Positions 63,674 to 64,000 of a DNA stretch of 64,000 nt are shown here, in pieces. The stretch comes from Bursaphelenchus xylophilus (lineage: Eukaryota; Nematoda; Chromadorea; Rhabditida; Aphelenchoididae): positions 10,845,501 through 10,909,500 of the forward strand of contig CAJFCV020000005.1 in assembly GCA_904066235.2 (NCBI GenBank). The letters are read 5' to 3'. Position 1 is the stretch's first letter. Each line of letters opens with the position of its first letter. The translations under genes and the position numbers were made by a program. The notes beneath the pieces were generated by a model that was not told the DNA's origin, made no database searches, and saw only the letters and a program-made list of their open reading frames with translations.

Positions 63674-64000
63674 GCTTTTTCAAAAAGTGCGTAGACATTT
63701 TTTGCCTTTTTTTCGCGAATGCACAGTGCATTTTTGTTTTTTTTCCATTGTCGCTCACGCACCGTGCATTTTGCTGTTTTCGCACAGTGAAAACTGGAAA
63801 AAGAGGTTTGCACTGTGCGGATGATTAGGAAGAAATCGCAGCGGCGTCGTTGGAAAAGGATTGCTTCGGCGATGTTTTGACGAATGCACGGTGCGAAAAC
63901 TTGAGAAAAAAATGAAACGCACAGTGCACAAACTTGGAAAAAATGAACTGCACGGTGCGAAAAGCTTCGCGACAAAAAGTCTACGCACTTTTTGAAAATA
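63674..64000. mobile_element. F2 element reaching the right window edge
   Basis: GCTTTTTCAAAAAGTGCGTA at the left mirrors TACGCACTTTTTGAAAATA at the edge. The interior includes GCACGGTGC and GCACCGTGC palindromes and a TCGCAGCGGCGTCGTTGG block. Confidence 0.85.

Overview
The window looks like nuclear DNA of a nematode, most likely Caenorhabditis or a close rhabditid. The evidence is introns ending in TTTCAG-type acceptors, AATAAA poly(A) signals close to stop codons, an acceptor just before a start codon (trans-splicing style), and very dense palindromic miniature transposons. The species cannot be read from the sequence. Only about 9 kb is host coding exon; most of the rest is mobile or satellite DNA.

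Layout. 1-6.4 kb: the N-terminal two thirds of a Helitron Rep/helicase gene on the minus strand. It runs off the left edge and begins with a minisatellite read in frame. 6.4-11 kb: AT-rich DNA, a 124-bp hairpin satellite and a degenerate 330-bp satellite. 11-31 kb: almost entirely nested transposons and AT-rich spacer, with no convincing gene. 31-37.1 kb: a five-exon rhodopsin-family GPCR (+). 37.3-42.8 kb: a seven-exon unrecognised 535-residue protein (-), convergent with the GPCR. 43.9-44.0 kb: a probable orphan 3' exon (-). 45.4-46.9 kb: a three-exon HES/REF-1-like bHLH factor (-). 48.3-56.7 kb: a six-exon unrecognised, lysine/glutamate-rich membrane-anchored protein (-) with a one-base frame break. 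57.2-62.9 kb: the C-terminal eight exons of a Na+/Ca2+ exchanger (-), whose 5' end lies beyond the right edge. The exchanger and the protein below it are tandem on one strand, only about 0.3 kb apart, which suits a nematode operon.

Repeat families, used by name below. F1: TIR TCAGTCTGTCGGGAAAATAA, often over 140 bp of palindrome. F2: TIR like TTTATAAAGTGCGTGGAC, filled with arrays of the 9-bp palindrome GCACNGTGC. F3: TIR CAGTGAGGGACCTGATCC with TA targets. F4: TIR CAAGGAAAGTACTT with 3-bp TNA target duplications; three copies carry tRNA-like modules. F5: TIR CAGGGTG with TA targets (Tc1/mariner type). F6: about 450 bp with ends like GTACTCCAAGTGCGACGCTC. F7: TIR CGTTCGTAAAGTCGCTGG with GCACNGTGC cores. 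Family labels are mine; no database was consulted. Exon structures were read by hand, joining GT..AG sites so that all phases agree.
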